From contig NZ_JACJVP010000046.1 in assembly GCF_014212125.1 (NCBI RefSeq), positions 1 through 64,000 of the forward strand: a stretch of 64,000 nt of DNA. The letters are read 5' to 3'. This document shows positions 33,324 to 41,816 of the stretch, piece by piece (within the stretch, counting starts at the first letter, position 1; every line of letters starts with the position of its first letter). A program made the translations under genes and the position numbers. This stretch comes from Cohnella nanjingensis. Lineage in GTDB: Bacteria > Bacillota > Bacilli > Paenibacillales > Paenibacillaceae. The notes below the pieces were generated by a model. It saw only the letters and a program-made list of their open reading frames with translations, did no database searches and was not told the DNA's origin.

Positions 33324-35297
33324 TTATTCCCGGCTGGCGAGCCAGTCCCCGCCTTCGTTCTCCAACATCCAACCGAATTGCCTTAATGTCGACAAAGGGA
33401 GATAGCGGCGATTGCCGATCGAGAGCAGCTCGGCGCTGCCCCCCTCCCAGACGAGACGGTAGCCCCGCTCCAGCATCAGCTCTCCCGGCGCGGGCGGCGG
33501 CGCTGGGACGTCCGGACGGCGGACGTCGCCTTCGGTCAGTCGCAGCTCGCGCGTCTTGTCGTCCCAATCCGTCCGGTAGCCGATCGCCCGCAGTTCGGCC
33601 GCATCGAAGTAGAGCCCGCTCCGGTAGCGGACCAGCGGCACCTTCGTCTCGCCGAGCGTCAGCGTGCCGGCGGGCACTTCCGATACCCGCGCGAACTCGC
33701 TCTTCAACGGACGTCCCGCGATGACGTTCTTGTGCAAGCCCCGGTCGTCCAGCGCGACCTTCCCGCCGACGAGCACGTACCGGATGCCTTTCGACATGAG
33801 CTCCGGCCGTTCGACCGTCGACCGATCGTTCATCGTGTCATAATCGAAGACGACGATATCCGCGTCCATTCCCCGGGCAATACGCCCCTTCTTGCGCAGC
33901 GCGGGCGCCTGCCGCTCCAGCCTCCGGGCGGGCATCAAGGACATCTTGGCGATCGCGTCCATGAGCGAGAGGACCTGGTGCTCGCGCACGTACAGGCCGA
34001 TCGTGCGGGCGAACGTCCCCGACGCGCGGGGGTGGTTGTTGTTGCCCGGCTCGAGGATGGCGTCGCTGCCGATCATGACGAACGGCGCGGCCAGCGAGTC
34101 GTCGATATCCTGCTCCGGAATCGCGTAGGCGACCGCGAGCTTGCCCTGCTTGCGGAATTCGCCGAACGTCGTCTCGGTCAGCCGGCTGCGGGTGCCGGCG
34201 ATCTGCAGGTCGCGGTAAGTGATCCTGAACCGCCGCTGCCACCCCTCGTCGAAGCGCGCCGAATTCAGGTAAGTCCCCCAATAGTCGTACGGATAGGTGC
34301 AGGCGGTAATATCCATCCCTTCCTGCCGCGCCGCGTCCAGCATCCCGAGGGACTGCTTCATGGAGAAAGTGCCGCCGGTGCTGTTGATGTGGTCAACGTG
34401 CACCGACGCGCCGGTCGAGCGGGCGTAGCCGATGATCTCGTTCATCGCGTCCATGTTCGTACCCGGCTCCTCCATATCCGAATAGCGGGCGTGGAAGTAG
34501 ACCGGAACGTTGTATTTGTAGGCGAGCTTCATGAGCGGCACGATCTCCGACGCCTGGATGCCCGGCACGTATTCGAGACTGAACGAGATCCCGAGCACGC
34601 CGTCGTTCAGCGCCCGTTCCGCTTCCCGGACGAGCTTCTCCGTCTGTGCCGCCGTCGCGGACTGGTAGAGTCCGATGCCGAGCTTGTTCCGGGCCTTGGT
34701 ATAGAAGAAGGACGCGCCGTAATGAAGCGGCACCCGGCTGCGGCCGTAGTAGGCGTACCACTTGGCCGGGGTGTCCGTCCCGCCGTGCATCGCGATGTTC
34801 GACGTGACCCCGTCGGCGATCTTGTTCCACACGCCGAGCGGATTCGGGTCGTAAGACAGATTGTCGATGAATCCCGGAGAGACGACCAATCCGGCCGCGT
34901 CGATGACGCGCCTGCCCTTCACCGGCTTGTCCGTGACCAAGGCGATGCGACCGTCCGCGACGGCGACGTTCAACCCTTCCCGGTCCAGCTTCGTCTCGGG
35001 ATTCACGACGCGGCCGCCCCGGATGACGAGGTCGTAGGTCTTGGCGAGCTCGGCGGAGGAGGGGCGTTCGACGCCATCCTCTCCCGCGAGCGCGGCTTGC
35101 CCGTCCGCTTCGGGACGCGCCGCGCCTGCTTGATGCAGCGCATTCCCGCCCGGCGGCGCGGCCGACGGGCGGCGGGCCGCCGTTCCCGTCTGGCCAAAGA
35201 GACTAAGGCCGAGCCATCCGGCTCCAGCCAGCAGAAGGACGCCAAGCGTTAAGCCCAGCGCCAAGGGCGTTCGTTTCTTGTTGCTCTTTGCGGTCAT
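33324..35297 (-). CDS. Exported amidohydrolase, N-acyl-D-amino-acid deacylase-like
   Basis: 657-residue protein with an N-terminal membrane anchor/signal (about 10-33), a Pro/Ala-rich spacer, then an amidohydrolase TIM barrel (YDLVIRGGRVVNPETKLDREG onwards) and a C-terminal strand-rich segment (about 580-657) resembling copper-amine-oxidase-N-like domains. The fold matches D-aminoacylases, but the first metal motif HxH after PGFID is replaced: the sequence reads GFIDNLSYDPNP. Later ligand candidates remain (YFHARYSD, VDHINSTG, SDAILEPG). The activity may therefore be altered. GGAGG precedes the second of two adjacent ATGs, the start chosen. It is a stand-alone gene. Confidence 0.82.
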   Translation of the reverse strand: MTAKSNKKRTPLALGLTLGVLLLAGAGWLGLSLFGQTGTAARRPSAAPPGGNALHQAGAARPEADGQAALAGEDGVERPSSAELAKTYDLVIRGGRVVNPETKLDREGLNVAVADGRIALVTDKPVKGRRVIDAAGLVVSPGFIDNLSYDPNPLGVWNKIADGVTSNIAMHGGTDTPAKWYAYYGRSRVPLHYGASFFYTKARNKLGIGLYQSATAAQTEKLVREAERALNDGVLGISFSLEYVPGIQASEIVPLMKLAYKYNVPVYFHARYSDMEEPGTNMDAMNEIIGYARSTGASVHVDHINSTGGTFSMKQSLGMLDAARQEGMDITACTYPYDYWGTYLNSARFDEGWQRRFRITYRDLQIAGTRSRLTETTFGEFRKQGKLAVAYAIPEQDIDDSLAAPFVMIGSDAILEPGNNNHPRASGTFARTIGLYVREHQVLSLMDAIAKMSLMPARRLERQAPALRKKGRIARGMDADIVVFDYDTMNDRSTVERPELMSKGIRYVLVGGKVALDDRGLHKNVIAGRPLKSEFARVSEVPAGTLTLGETKVPLVRYRSGLYFDAAELRAIGYRTDWDDKTRELRLTEGDVRRPDVPAPPPAPGELMLERGYRLVWEGGSAELLSIGNRRYLPLSTLRQFGWMLENEGGDWLASRE

Positions 35298-35380
35298 CAT
35301 GTCCTCCAGCGTACGTCCGGCCCGGCGGCGGGCGGGATATTCTCTGCCTTCGGGCGGCTAAGGCCCCCGATCACGCAGAA

Positions 35381-35405
35381 CGGCAGCCCCGAATCGGGGC
35401 TGCCG
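35381..35405. terminator. Hairpin downstream of the CBS gene
   Basis: Perfect GGCAGCCCC - GATTC - GGGGCTGCC stem located after the CBS gene stop. TTTT follows on the plus side only after 6 nt, so termination strength is uncertain. Confidence 0.5.
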
Positions 35406-35421
35406 CCAACCTTTTCCATAT

Positions 35422-35862
35422 TTACGCTTCCCGTTTTACTCTCTTTTCATCCGTTCCGATCGGAAGCAGCAGGCTTTCGCAATAGTCGATGATGTCGCTC
35501 CGGCGGACGATGCCGATGAAGGTCATCATATCGTCCACGACCGGCACGAAGTTCTGTGTTTTCGCAAGGGAGATCAAGTCTTCCATGTTGGCGTCGATGC
35601 GTACCGCGCGATTGTTCAGTCGCAGCGAGATCTCCGACAGCGCTACGCGATGGGTATGATCAAAAGAAAGTTCGTGGCGGTTCTTCATGTACCACAGCAA
35701 ATCGCCTTCCGTGACGGTCCCGACGTATTTGCCATCCTCGCTCAGGACGGGAACGGCCGTATAACGGTAACGTTCCATCTTCTCCAGCGTTTGGCGCAAC
35801 GTCGCGTTCTCCGACAGGCAGACTACCTCCTGCTTCGGCAGAAGGAAAAACGCGATATTCAT
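35422..35862 (-). CDS. CBS-domain protein (possible c-di-AMP/nucleotide sensor)
   Basis: 146 residues consisting of two CBS motifs (VVCLSENATLRQTLEKM...YVGTVTEGDLLW and VRIDANMEDLISLAKTQ...FIGIVRRSDIIDYC), a Bateman module that binds adenine nucleotides. It looks similar to stand-alone CBS proteins such as DarB/CbpB, which bind c-di-AMP, but the assignment rests on architecture only. The start ATG 35862 has GAGGAGAGG about 6 nt upstream; the frame is open further but lacks a site. It follows the LCP gene with 112 bp between. Confidence 0.85.
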   Translation of the reverse strand: MNIAFFLLPKQEVVCLSENATLRQTLEKMERYRYTAVPVLSEDGKYVGTVTEGDLLWYMKNRHELSFDHTHRVALSEISLRLNNRAVRIDANMEDLISLAKTQNFVPVVDDMMTFIGIVRRSDIIDYCESLLLPIGTDEKRVKREA

Positions 35863-35974
35863 TTTTTTCCTCTCCTCTAGCACGATTGCCCAGTCTCCTC
35901 GCCCTGACCGAAGCCCGTTTGCTTCGGCCGTCCCCATTATACCACGCCGGAACCCGGCTCACCACGGCTTCTCG

Positions 35975-37027
35975 TTACGGGTTGACCGATGTCCCGGCCG
36001 CGCTTGCCGCGCCTTGCCCGTTGCTCCCGGCAGGCGTGGCGCCGGGCACGGTCAGCGCCGATTCGGGCGTATCCGCGTCGAGCCATTGGGCGATCGTCGC
36101 GCGCACGTCCGCGAGATCCTTCTCGTCCGCGAGATAGTACCACAGGTTCTGGGAGCCCATGCGCTTGCCGGTCCCTTTGAGCGTGTAGCTCTGAATGTGA
36201 TGGTCGGTCTGCAGGAACTGCTTCGCCAGATCCGAGAGCTCGGACGGCGTCAGGTCGGTCTTGAAGTTCTCGCCGACGATGTCGAGCAGATCGGGGATCT
36301 TGTTCCATTGCTGGAGCGAGGAAGCCTTGTGCATCAGCGCGTCCAGGAAGACGCGGTTGCGTTCGGTCCGCGCCATGTCGCCGCCCGCATCTTCGCGGTA
36401 GCGGACATAGTTTAACGCTTCCTGGCCGGTATAGCTGTCTTTGTTGGCTTTGACCGTGAATTTCTCATGGTCCTTGCCCTTGTTGACGATGTCTTTGCCG
36501 ATCGGCAGCGGGATGCCGCCCAGCGTGTCGACCGCCTTCACGAACCCTTGGAAGTTGATCGATCCGTAGTGGGCGATCGGCGCGTCGAGCAGCTTGGCCG
36601 CGCTGTTCACGGCCATCTCCGCGCCGCCGAACGCGTAGGCGTGGGTGATCTTATCCTGTTTGCCCTTGCCCACGATCTCGGCGTACGTATCCCGGGGAAT
36701 CGAGACCATCAGCACGTTGCCGTCCTTAGGCCGGACGACCGTATAGATCATCGTATCGGATCGTCCGCGCTCCTTGCCCCGCGCGTCTACGCCGAGCAGC
36801 AGCAGGCCGAACGGCTCCCGGACGGTCGGCGTCGCTTCCGGCGTCGCCGTGCCGCCGTTGATCGGCTCGTATGAGCCCGCCAGCCTCTCCTCCACTTGCT
36901 TCGATAGGAACGCATCGTATCCCCAGGCGGCGAGCGCGCCGCGATTCGCGTATCCGATGCCTGCCGCGACGATCAGCACGACGAGCGCGCTGAGCAGGGT
37001 CACTCTAAGTTTGCGCTGTTTATTCAT
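35975..37027 (-). CDS. LytR-CpsA-Psr (LCP) family wall-polymer ligase
   Basis: Membrane-anchored enzyme that transfers teichoic acid or other glycopolymers from lipid carrier to peptidoglycan. 350 residues: one transmembrane helix (about 8-28), then the LCP domain with LLLLGVDARGKERGRSDTMI, SIPRDTY and NYVRYREDAGGDMARTERNR, which carry the conserved Asp and Arg residues of the pyrophosphate-binding pocket. The C-terminal tail is Ala/Ser/Gly-rich. RBS AAGAGG. A typical TagTUV-like protein. Confidence 0.94.
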   Translation of the reverse strand: MNKQRKLRVTLLSALVVLIVAAGIGYANRGALAAWGYDAFLSKQVEERLAGSYEPINGGTATPEATPTVREPFGLLLLGVDARGKERGRSDTMIYTVVRPKDGNVLMVSIPRDTYAEIVGKGKQDKITHAYAFGGAEMAVNSAAKLLDAPIAHYGSINFQGFVKAVDTLGGIPLPIGKDIVNKGKDHEKFTVKANKDSYTGQEALNYVRYREDAGGDMARTERNRVFLDALMHKASSLQQWNKIPDLLDIVGENFKTDLTPSELSDLAKQFLQTDHHIQSYTLKGTGKRMGSQNLWYYLADEKDLADVRATIAQWLDADTPESALTVPGATPAGSNGQGAASAAGTSVNP

Positions 37028-37179
37028 GGTGCTATAGCCTCTTTCCTAATTTATAATTATGCCTTCGTATTCATTACGAATGGGACCGAAGTTTTGTTAC
37101 AAACAGATTACAGTAACGCAACCTGATGTTGCCGCCGCTTCCAACCCGCTTTTTTCCTGCGTTGGCTGCGTTCGCCTGC

Positions 37180-37209
37180 TTGATTAACGGACCGGGAATC
37201 GGATATACT
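37180..37209 (+). promoter_or_regulatory. SigA promoter of the serS leader
   Basis: TTGATT, 18-nt spacer, TATACT on the plus strand; transcription would begin near 37216. Confidence 0.7.
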
Positions 37210-37215
37210 GGATGA

Positions 37216-37427
37216 CAAATCATAACGAACAAACGGCCTATGAAGAGCATCCAACTCGGAGGCGTTCTCGTTAAAGGGATCCGGCGATCCCTCAAGTCAA
37301 CCGGCACCGCCCGTTATCGCGGAACCAGAGCGGATCGAACGCCTCGCGCGTTCGGTCAAGTTGGGTGGCACCGCGAGCATAAGCGCTCCTCGTCCCATAC
37401 GGATGAGGGCGCTTTTTGTTTTTTTTG
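37216..37427 (+). ncRNA. T-box riboswitch upstream of serS
   Basis: Leader of about 210 nt with the conserved T-box sequence GGGTGGCACCGCG at 37363-37375, followed by a terminator hairpin (AGCGCTCCTC / GAGGGCGCT, 37382-37412) and TTTTTGTTTTTTTT. T-boxes sense uncharged tRNA and permit read-through. The gene served is seryl-tRNA synthetase, so uncharged tRNA-Ser is the expected signal. The specifier codon could not be fixed with certainty; a TCC near 37251 is one candidate. Confidence 0.92.
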
Positions 37428-37457
37428 CCATCTACGGGAAAAGGAGCGCGGTGCAAC

Positions 37458-38771
37458 ATGTTGGACATCAAATGGATACGGGATCGCGAGGAAGAGGTGC
37501 AGCTCGCGGCGGATCGGAAGCATATCGCCCTCTCGGTGAAGGCGCTGCTGGAGCTGGACGATCGGAAGCGGCGCCTGCTGGCGGAGGTCGAGGAGCTCCG
37601 GCGCCAGCGCAATGAGCGTTCGAAGCAGGTCGAGGCGCTGATGCGGAGCGGAGCGCGCGAAGCCGCCGAGGAGGCGCAAGCGGCGATCGCCCGCGCGAAG
37701 GCGGAACAGGCGGCGGCCGAGGCCGATCTGCGGGAGGCCGAGCGGCAGCTCGGCGAGATGCTGCTGCGCGTGCCGAACACGGTCTCGCCCGATACGCCCG
37801 ACGGCGATTCGGACGCGGACAATGTCGAGCTTCGGCGGGTCGGAGAGCCCGCCGCGTTCGACTTCGCCTACCGCGATCACGTCTCGCTGTGCGAGCTGCA
37901 CGGGATGCTCGACCTTGCGCGCGGCGCGAAGACGGCTGGCAGCCGACATTACTATCTGAAGGGGACGGGCGCGCTGCTGCATCGGGCCGTTCAGCAGCTC
38001 GCCGTCGACATGCTGCTGCGCAAAGGATTCACGCTGATGGACGTGCCGCTCATCGTGCGCGGGGAGGCGCTGACGGGGGCCGGGTTCTTCCCGCTCGGCC
38101 AAGACCAGGTCTACCGCCTGGACGAGGAAGACCTATGGCTGGTCGGCACCTCGGAGGCGTCGCTCGTATCGTACTGCGCGAACGAGGTGCTGGATCTCGC
38201 GCAGCCGCTGCGTCTGGCCGCCGCTTCGACCTGCTTCCGCAGCGAGATCGGGTCGGCCGGGCGGGACGTGCACGGTCTCTACCGCGTCCATCAATTCGCC
38301 AAGGTCGAGCAGGTCGTCGTCTGCGAAGCCGATCCCGCGGTGTCGGACGCCATGCTCCATGAGATTACCGCCCATGCCGAGGAGCTGCTCCAGCTGCTGG
38401 AGCTGCCATACCGGGTCGTGGCCGTATGCGCGGGAGACATGTCGCAGAAGACCTTCAAGCAATTCGACATCGAGACCTGGATGCCGAGCAGAGGCGCGTA
38501 TGGCGAGACGCATTCGGCTTCGAACCTGCACGACTTCCAAGCGCGCCGTTCGCGTATCCGTTACCGGACGCCCGAGGGCAAGCTCGCGTATGCCCATACG
38601 CTGAACAATACGATGGTCGCGACGCCTCGCATCCTCATACCGCTCCTCGAAATCCACCAGGAAGCGGACGGATCGATTCGGATTCCGACCGCTTTGCAGC
38701 CATATCTGAATGGATTGGAGCGCATCGCAACACCCAAGGATGACTTCGTAATACCGGGTATTGTCGAGTAG
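37458..38771 (+). CDS. serS: Seryl-tRNA synthetase, divergent form
   Basis: Charges tRNA-Ser. 437 residues: N-terminal coiled-coil arm (about 25-105, Lys/Glu/Ala-rich), class II catalytic core with motif 2 FRSEIGSAGRDVHGLYRVHQF and the DFQARRSRIRYR segment. Motif 3 region reads LNNTMVATPRILIPLLEIHQ, where ordinary bacterial SerRS has LNGSGLAVGR..., so it is a diverged enzyme. Several Bacillota carry a second SerRS, sometimes linked to resistance to SerRS inhibitors; whether another serS exists in this genome cannot be seen here. The start at ATG 37458 has AAGGAG upstream. It is controlled by the T-box and ends in a hairpin terminator. Confidence 0.92.
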   Translation: MLDIKWIRDREEEVQLAADRKHIALSVKALLELDDRKRRLLAEVEELRRQRNERSKQVEALMRSGAREAAEEAQAAIARAKAEQAAAEADLREAERQLGEMLLRVPNTVSPDTPDGDSDADNVELRRVGEPAAFDFAYRDHVSLCELHGMLDLARGAKTAGSRHYYLKGTGALLHRAVQQLAVDMLLRKGFTLMDVPLIVRGEALTGAGFFPLGQDQVYRLDEEDLWLVGTSEASLVSYCANEVLDLAQPLRLAAASTCFRSEIGSAGRDVHGLYRVHQFAKVEQVVVCEADPAVSDAMLHEITAHAEELLQLLELPYRVVAVCAGDMSQKTFKQFDIETWMPSRGAYGETHSASNLHDFQARRSRIRYRTPEGKLAYAHTLNNTMVATPRILIPLLEIHQEADGSIRIPTALQPYLNGLERIATPKDDFVIPGIVE

Positions 38772-38800
38772 TACTTCGTATTGTATAGAGGTATAAAGAA

Positions 38801-38841
38801 ACACCCAGCCCAACCAAGGATCACTTGGTCATGCTGGGTGT
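38801..38841. terminator. Convergent terminator between serS and the parR-like gene
   Basis: ACACCCAGC ... GCTGGGTGT outer stem with an inner CCAAG/CTTGG stem, between two convergent genes. U-runs are short (TGTT) on both sides. Confidence 0.6.
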
Positions 38842-38857
38842 TGCCATGAGGCTTGAA

Positions 38858-39316
38858 TTAGGTCCAAGAAGCGATATCGTCGTCGTCGATGTCGTCGGGA
38901 GGGGTCGAATCGGGCTCGTTTGGCGTCGAAAAAGAGGGAGCATTTGTCGAATCCGATGCCTCGGGCTCCGAAGGGGCCGGTGCGGCCGAAGCCGCTTCGG
39001 AGGAAGCAGCCGCCTCCGAGGCGCCGGCCGCGATCGTCGAGGTTGCCGCTGCCGAGTTGACCGCGTCCGTAGAGGAGGAAGAATCGGCCGCTTCGGATGC
39101 GGGAGCAGCATCGCCCTCGCCGACGAGCGTGCCCCGCTCTGCGGGAATGCAGGTCTGCAGATTGCGCACGCCGTTCTGATGCACCTCATTCTCGATGAGG
39201 TAGCGGATCGAGTCCATCAGGTTCGTCTGCGCATTGATCCACGCCATGACGGACGTATTCTCGGTCTTGCGGGTCTTCAGGCTGATATTCTCGCCCGGTT
39301 GCTTGGCTTTCTTCAC
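38858..39316 (-). CDS. ParR-like partner of the actin homologue
   Basis: 152 residues. The first 60 (KKAKQPGENISLKTRKTENTS... SIRYLIENEVHQNGVRNLQ) look like a small ribbon-helix-helix/adapter domain: one strand (ISLKTRK) then helices, as in ParR/AlfB DNA-binding partners. The rest is a disordered tail of Ala, Ser, Glu and Pro ending in an acidic DDIDDDDIASWT, which could be the filament-binding end. The start is GTG with AGAAGGTGA upstream. It is 26 bp downstream of the ParM-like gene, in one operon. The assignment as ParR rests mainly on this position. Confidence 0.55.
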   Translation of the reverse strand: MKKAKQPGENISLKTRKTENTSVMAWINAQTNLMDSIRYLIENEVHQNGVRNLQTCIPAERGTLVGEGDAAPASEAADSSSSTDAVNSAAATSTIAAGASEAAASSEAASAAPAPSEPEASDSTNAPSFSTPNEPDSTPPDDIDDDDIASWT

Positions 39317-39342
39317 TACGCGTCACCTTCTAAGCTTCAGAG

Positions 39343-40542
39343 TTAAACCGGCTGTACGGCCTTGCTCTTCAGCGCCTCGAAGATCTTGCCGCGGGCGAAG
39401 GCGTCGAGCCCCATCGCATTCAACTGGACAGCGTACTCGGCCGGGATATAGAGGAGCTTCATCTCGCGCTCTTCGCAGATCTGCTTCAGCTGCGGATAGA
39501 GGAAGGAGCGCATGAGAATGCTGCCGCCGCCGTACACGCAGATGACGTCGATCTCGTTGCGGGCGCGGGTCAGCTGGCGCTGGACGTGCTGCATGATCTG
39601 CCGCCCTTGCGTCTCGAGCGGACGCTTCAGCGTCTTGATGGCGCGCGCGTGGTACTTGTGCTTCGCGTTCTTGATCACGTCGCTGAAGAATTGGCGCGGG
39701 CTGTCCGGCAGCTTGATCAGCTTGTTGAAGTCGGCGAGCGCGTCTTCGAGCGCGTACCCGACGCCGTGGTGGCTGCCGTGGACGAATTGGCGGAGGAACT
39801 TGTTGCCCTCCGTGATCGGATACTCGGTGGATCCGTCGCCGATATCGACATGGAGGATCCGCTTGTCCTTGAAATAGCTGCCGTTGAACTTCTTGGCGTC
39901 CAGCTCGTACGCTTCGGCGAAGTCCTTGAAGATATCGCCCGACCGCCAGCTGCCTTCCGCGTCCTTCTGCAGCGTGAAGATGACGGAAGTCGCCTCCGGC
40001 ACGACCTTCGTGTAGACGAACGCAATCTTGACGGAGACGCGGTGAATGCCGAGATGGACCGTCACGTGGTGCGTGCCGTTCATGTACCGTTTCTCGAACT
40101 TCGCGGCATTCTCGTCGCTATGCTGCGTGACGGGGAGCGCGGCGGCCATGTCGGCATCGACTTCGATGGCGTCCGGCAGCTTCTTCTCTTCCTCGTAGGC
40201 TTTCTGGACCGCTACTGCGGCAATCTGCGCCAGCGTGTTCACGATCGGCAGATCCATATCGGACTTCAGGTCGATGCCGATCTGCAGGTTGTCCAGAATC
40301 TCGCCGCTCTCTAGCGCGAACTTGCCGATATAGTACATGCCCGGGCGCGCCGCCGGCGAATCGACGGTCACGACGAGCTGCTCCTGCAGGTTCTTAATGA
40401 AGCTCTCCGGGGACTGCTCTTCGCTCCAAGGGAGCGTATCTACCGTGCAATTCACGTTCGGCTGCTGAACCAGTCTGCCGTCGATGAGGAGATCGTGTTC
40501 GCTGTTCCCATTGTCGTTGCCAACAAAAAAGTGGTATTTCAT
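39343..40542 (-). CDS. ParM/StbA-like actin homologue
   Basis: 399-residue filament-forming actin-like ATPase. Phosphate 1 motif GNDNGNSEHDLL at the N-terminus, phosphate 2 VDIGDGSTEYP near residue 230, and adenosine motif VYGGGSILMRS near residue 340 are all recognisable. Such proteins segregate low-copy plasmids together with a ParR-type adapter and a parC site. Here the pair lies on what appears to be the chromosome near oriC, without replication or mobility genes. Very strong RBS AAAGGAGG. No clear parC iterons were found in the 40543-40749 gap, only a CGACATC/GATGTCG palindrome near 40705. Confidence 0.85.
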   Translation of the reverse strand: MKYHFFVGNDNGNSEHDLLIDGRLVQQPNVNCTVDTLPWSEEQSPESFIKNLQEQLVVTVDSPAARPGMYYIGKFALESGEILDNLQIGIDLKSDMDLPIVNTLAQIAAVAVQKAYEEEKKLPDAIEVDADMAAALPVTQHSDENAAKFEKRYMNGTHHVTVHLGIHRVSVKIAFVYTKVVPEATSVIFTLQKDAEGSWRSGDIFKDFAEAYELDAKKFNGSYFKDKRILHVDIGDGSTEYPITEGNKFLRQFVHGSHHGVGYALEDALADFNKLIKLPDSPRQFFSDVIKNAKHKYHARAIKTLKRPLETQGRQIMQHVQRQLTRARNEIDVICVYGGGSILMRSFLYPQLKQICEEREMKLLYIPAEYAVQLNAMGLDAFARGKIFEALKSKAVQPV

Positions 40543-40749
40543 CTCGTTATCCTCCTTTTTGTATGGGGGTAGGGAGTGGGTTGCGGTCGCTCAGGTACTA
40601 CCTAGCCTCACGTTCGATTACCAAGCCATACTCTATTACAATTTCCCGCTTCCGCGCCTTTCTCCTGCCTCGCGGGCATTAAGTTAGGAAGTTCTAATCT
40701 ATCGACATCCAGATGTCGCCAGCCGGACGAAGATGTGCCAAATTTCGCG

Positions 40750-41658
40750 CTAATCAGAGGCGATTCGCCCGTCCGCGCACCGTTCCCGCATGAACTGGAT
40801 GAACGTCCGCACGTGGTAGGACAAGACGTCCTCCCTCCGATAGGCGAGGCAGACGAAGCGCCGTCTCACCTTGCCGGGCAGGTCCCGCGCAAGCAGCACT
40901 CCCTGCTCGACTTCCTTCTCTACGCTCCGCCAAGGGAGGATGCCGATGCCGATCCCGTACTTCACCGACTCCTTGATCGTCTCGATCGCGCCGAGCTCCA
41001 TGCGGATGTTCCACTTCAAGCCGTTCTCGTTCGCCCAGATCTCGGACAGCTCCCGCGAGGTCGACCCCTGCTCGTGAACGAGGAAAGGCGTCTCCAGCAG
41101 ATCCTCGACCGTTAGGCGCGCCAGCCGCGACAGCGGATGGCCGATCGGCAGCACGAGCTTCAGATCGTCCTGCACGAGCGGGACGACATGGATACCCTCG
41201 ACCGCCGTATCCAGCAGCGAGACGACCGCCACGTCGACCTCGTAGTCCCGCAGCAGACCCAGGATCGCGCCGGCCTGCTTGACCGTGAGGGTCGGGATGA
41301 CCTGCGGATAGTTCGACTGGAATTCCGCCAGGAAGGGCGGCATGAAGTACGTCGCGGGCGTATAGCTCGCTCCGATCTTGAGCGGTCCCCTCCCCTGCTC
41401 CCGGTGCTCCGTCATCAATCTCCCAGCTTCGTCCAGCAGGGCGCATACCCGCCTCGCATAAGGCAGCAGCGTCTGCCCGGCATCGGTCAGCTGCATATTC
41501 CGCGGATGCTTGCGGAACAATTCGACGCCTAGCGTCTCCTCCAGCTTTTTGAGGTGAAAACTGACCGTCGGCTGCTTGAGCCGCAGCTCCGAGGCCACTT
41601 CCGTCAAAGTCCCGCAGCGGGCGGCGTTCACGAATACGCGCAGTTGCTGAATGTTCAT
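40750..41658 (-). CDS. LysR-type transcriptional regulator
   Basis: 302-residue regulator: N-terminal winged HTH (MNIQQLRVFVNAARCGTLTEVASELRLKQPTVSFHLKKLEETLG), then the two-lobed effector domain. It is divergent from the importer operon at 41817 with a shared intergenic region holding a perfect palindrome, the usual arrangement for a LysR activator of the neighbouring operon. The start is ATG 41658 after AGGGATG; an in-frame GTG five codons upstream overlaps the RBS. The effector is unknown; it could be the imported solute or a derivative. Confidence 0.93.
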   Translation of the reverse strand: MNIQQLRVFVNAARCGTLTEVASELRLKQPTVSFHLKKLEETLGVELFRKHPRNMQLTDAGQTLLPYARRVCALLDEAGRLMTEHREQGRGPLKIGASYTPATYFMPPFLAEFQSNYPQVIPTLTVKQAGAILGLLRDYEVDVAVVSLLDTAVEGIHVVPLVQDDLKLVLPIGHPLSRLARLTVEDLLETPFLVHEQGSTSRELSEIWANENGLKWNIRMELGAIETIKESVKYGIGIGILPWRSVEKEVEQGVLLARDLPGKVRRRFVCLAYRREDVLSYHVRTFIQFMRERCADGRIASD

Positions 41659-41681
41659 CGGGCATCCCTCCACGCCTAACT

Positions 41682-41696
41682 ATAGATAATATCTAT
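41682..41696. promoter_or_regulatory. LysR operator candidate
   Basis: Perfect 15-bp palindrome ATAGATA-A-TATCTAT, containing the T-N11-A pattern of LysR sites, between the divergent LysR gene and importer operon. A related half-site CATAGATG follows at 41712. Confidence 0.7.
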
Positions 41697-41816
41697 GTTT
41701 CTATCAATACCCATAGATGTTATTTAACATAAAGCCGCATCAAGTTTAACCCGTCCCTGACAGTCCTCTCTTAATCTGAGTAGGAACGAAGAACGCAATG
41801 GGAGGGTTCAACCAAC

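Noticed and set aside
40543..40749. parC centromere iterons for the ParM system
   Set aside because: No series of direct repeats is visible; only one 16-bp palindrome near 40705, which may belong to the end of the LysR gene.
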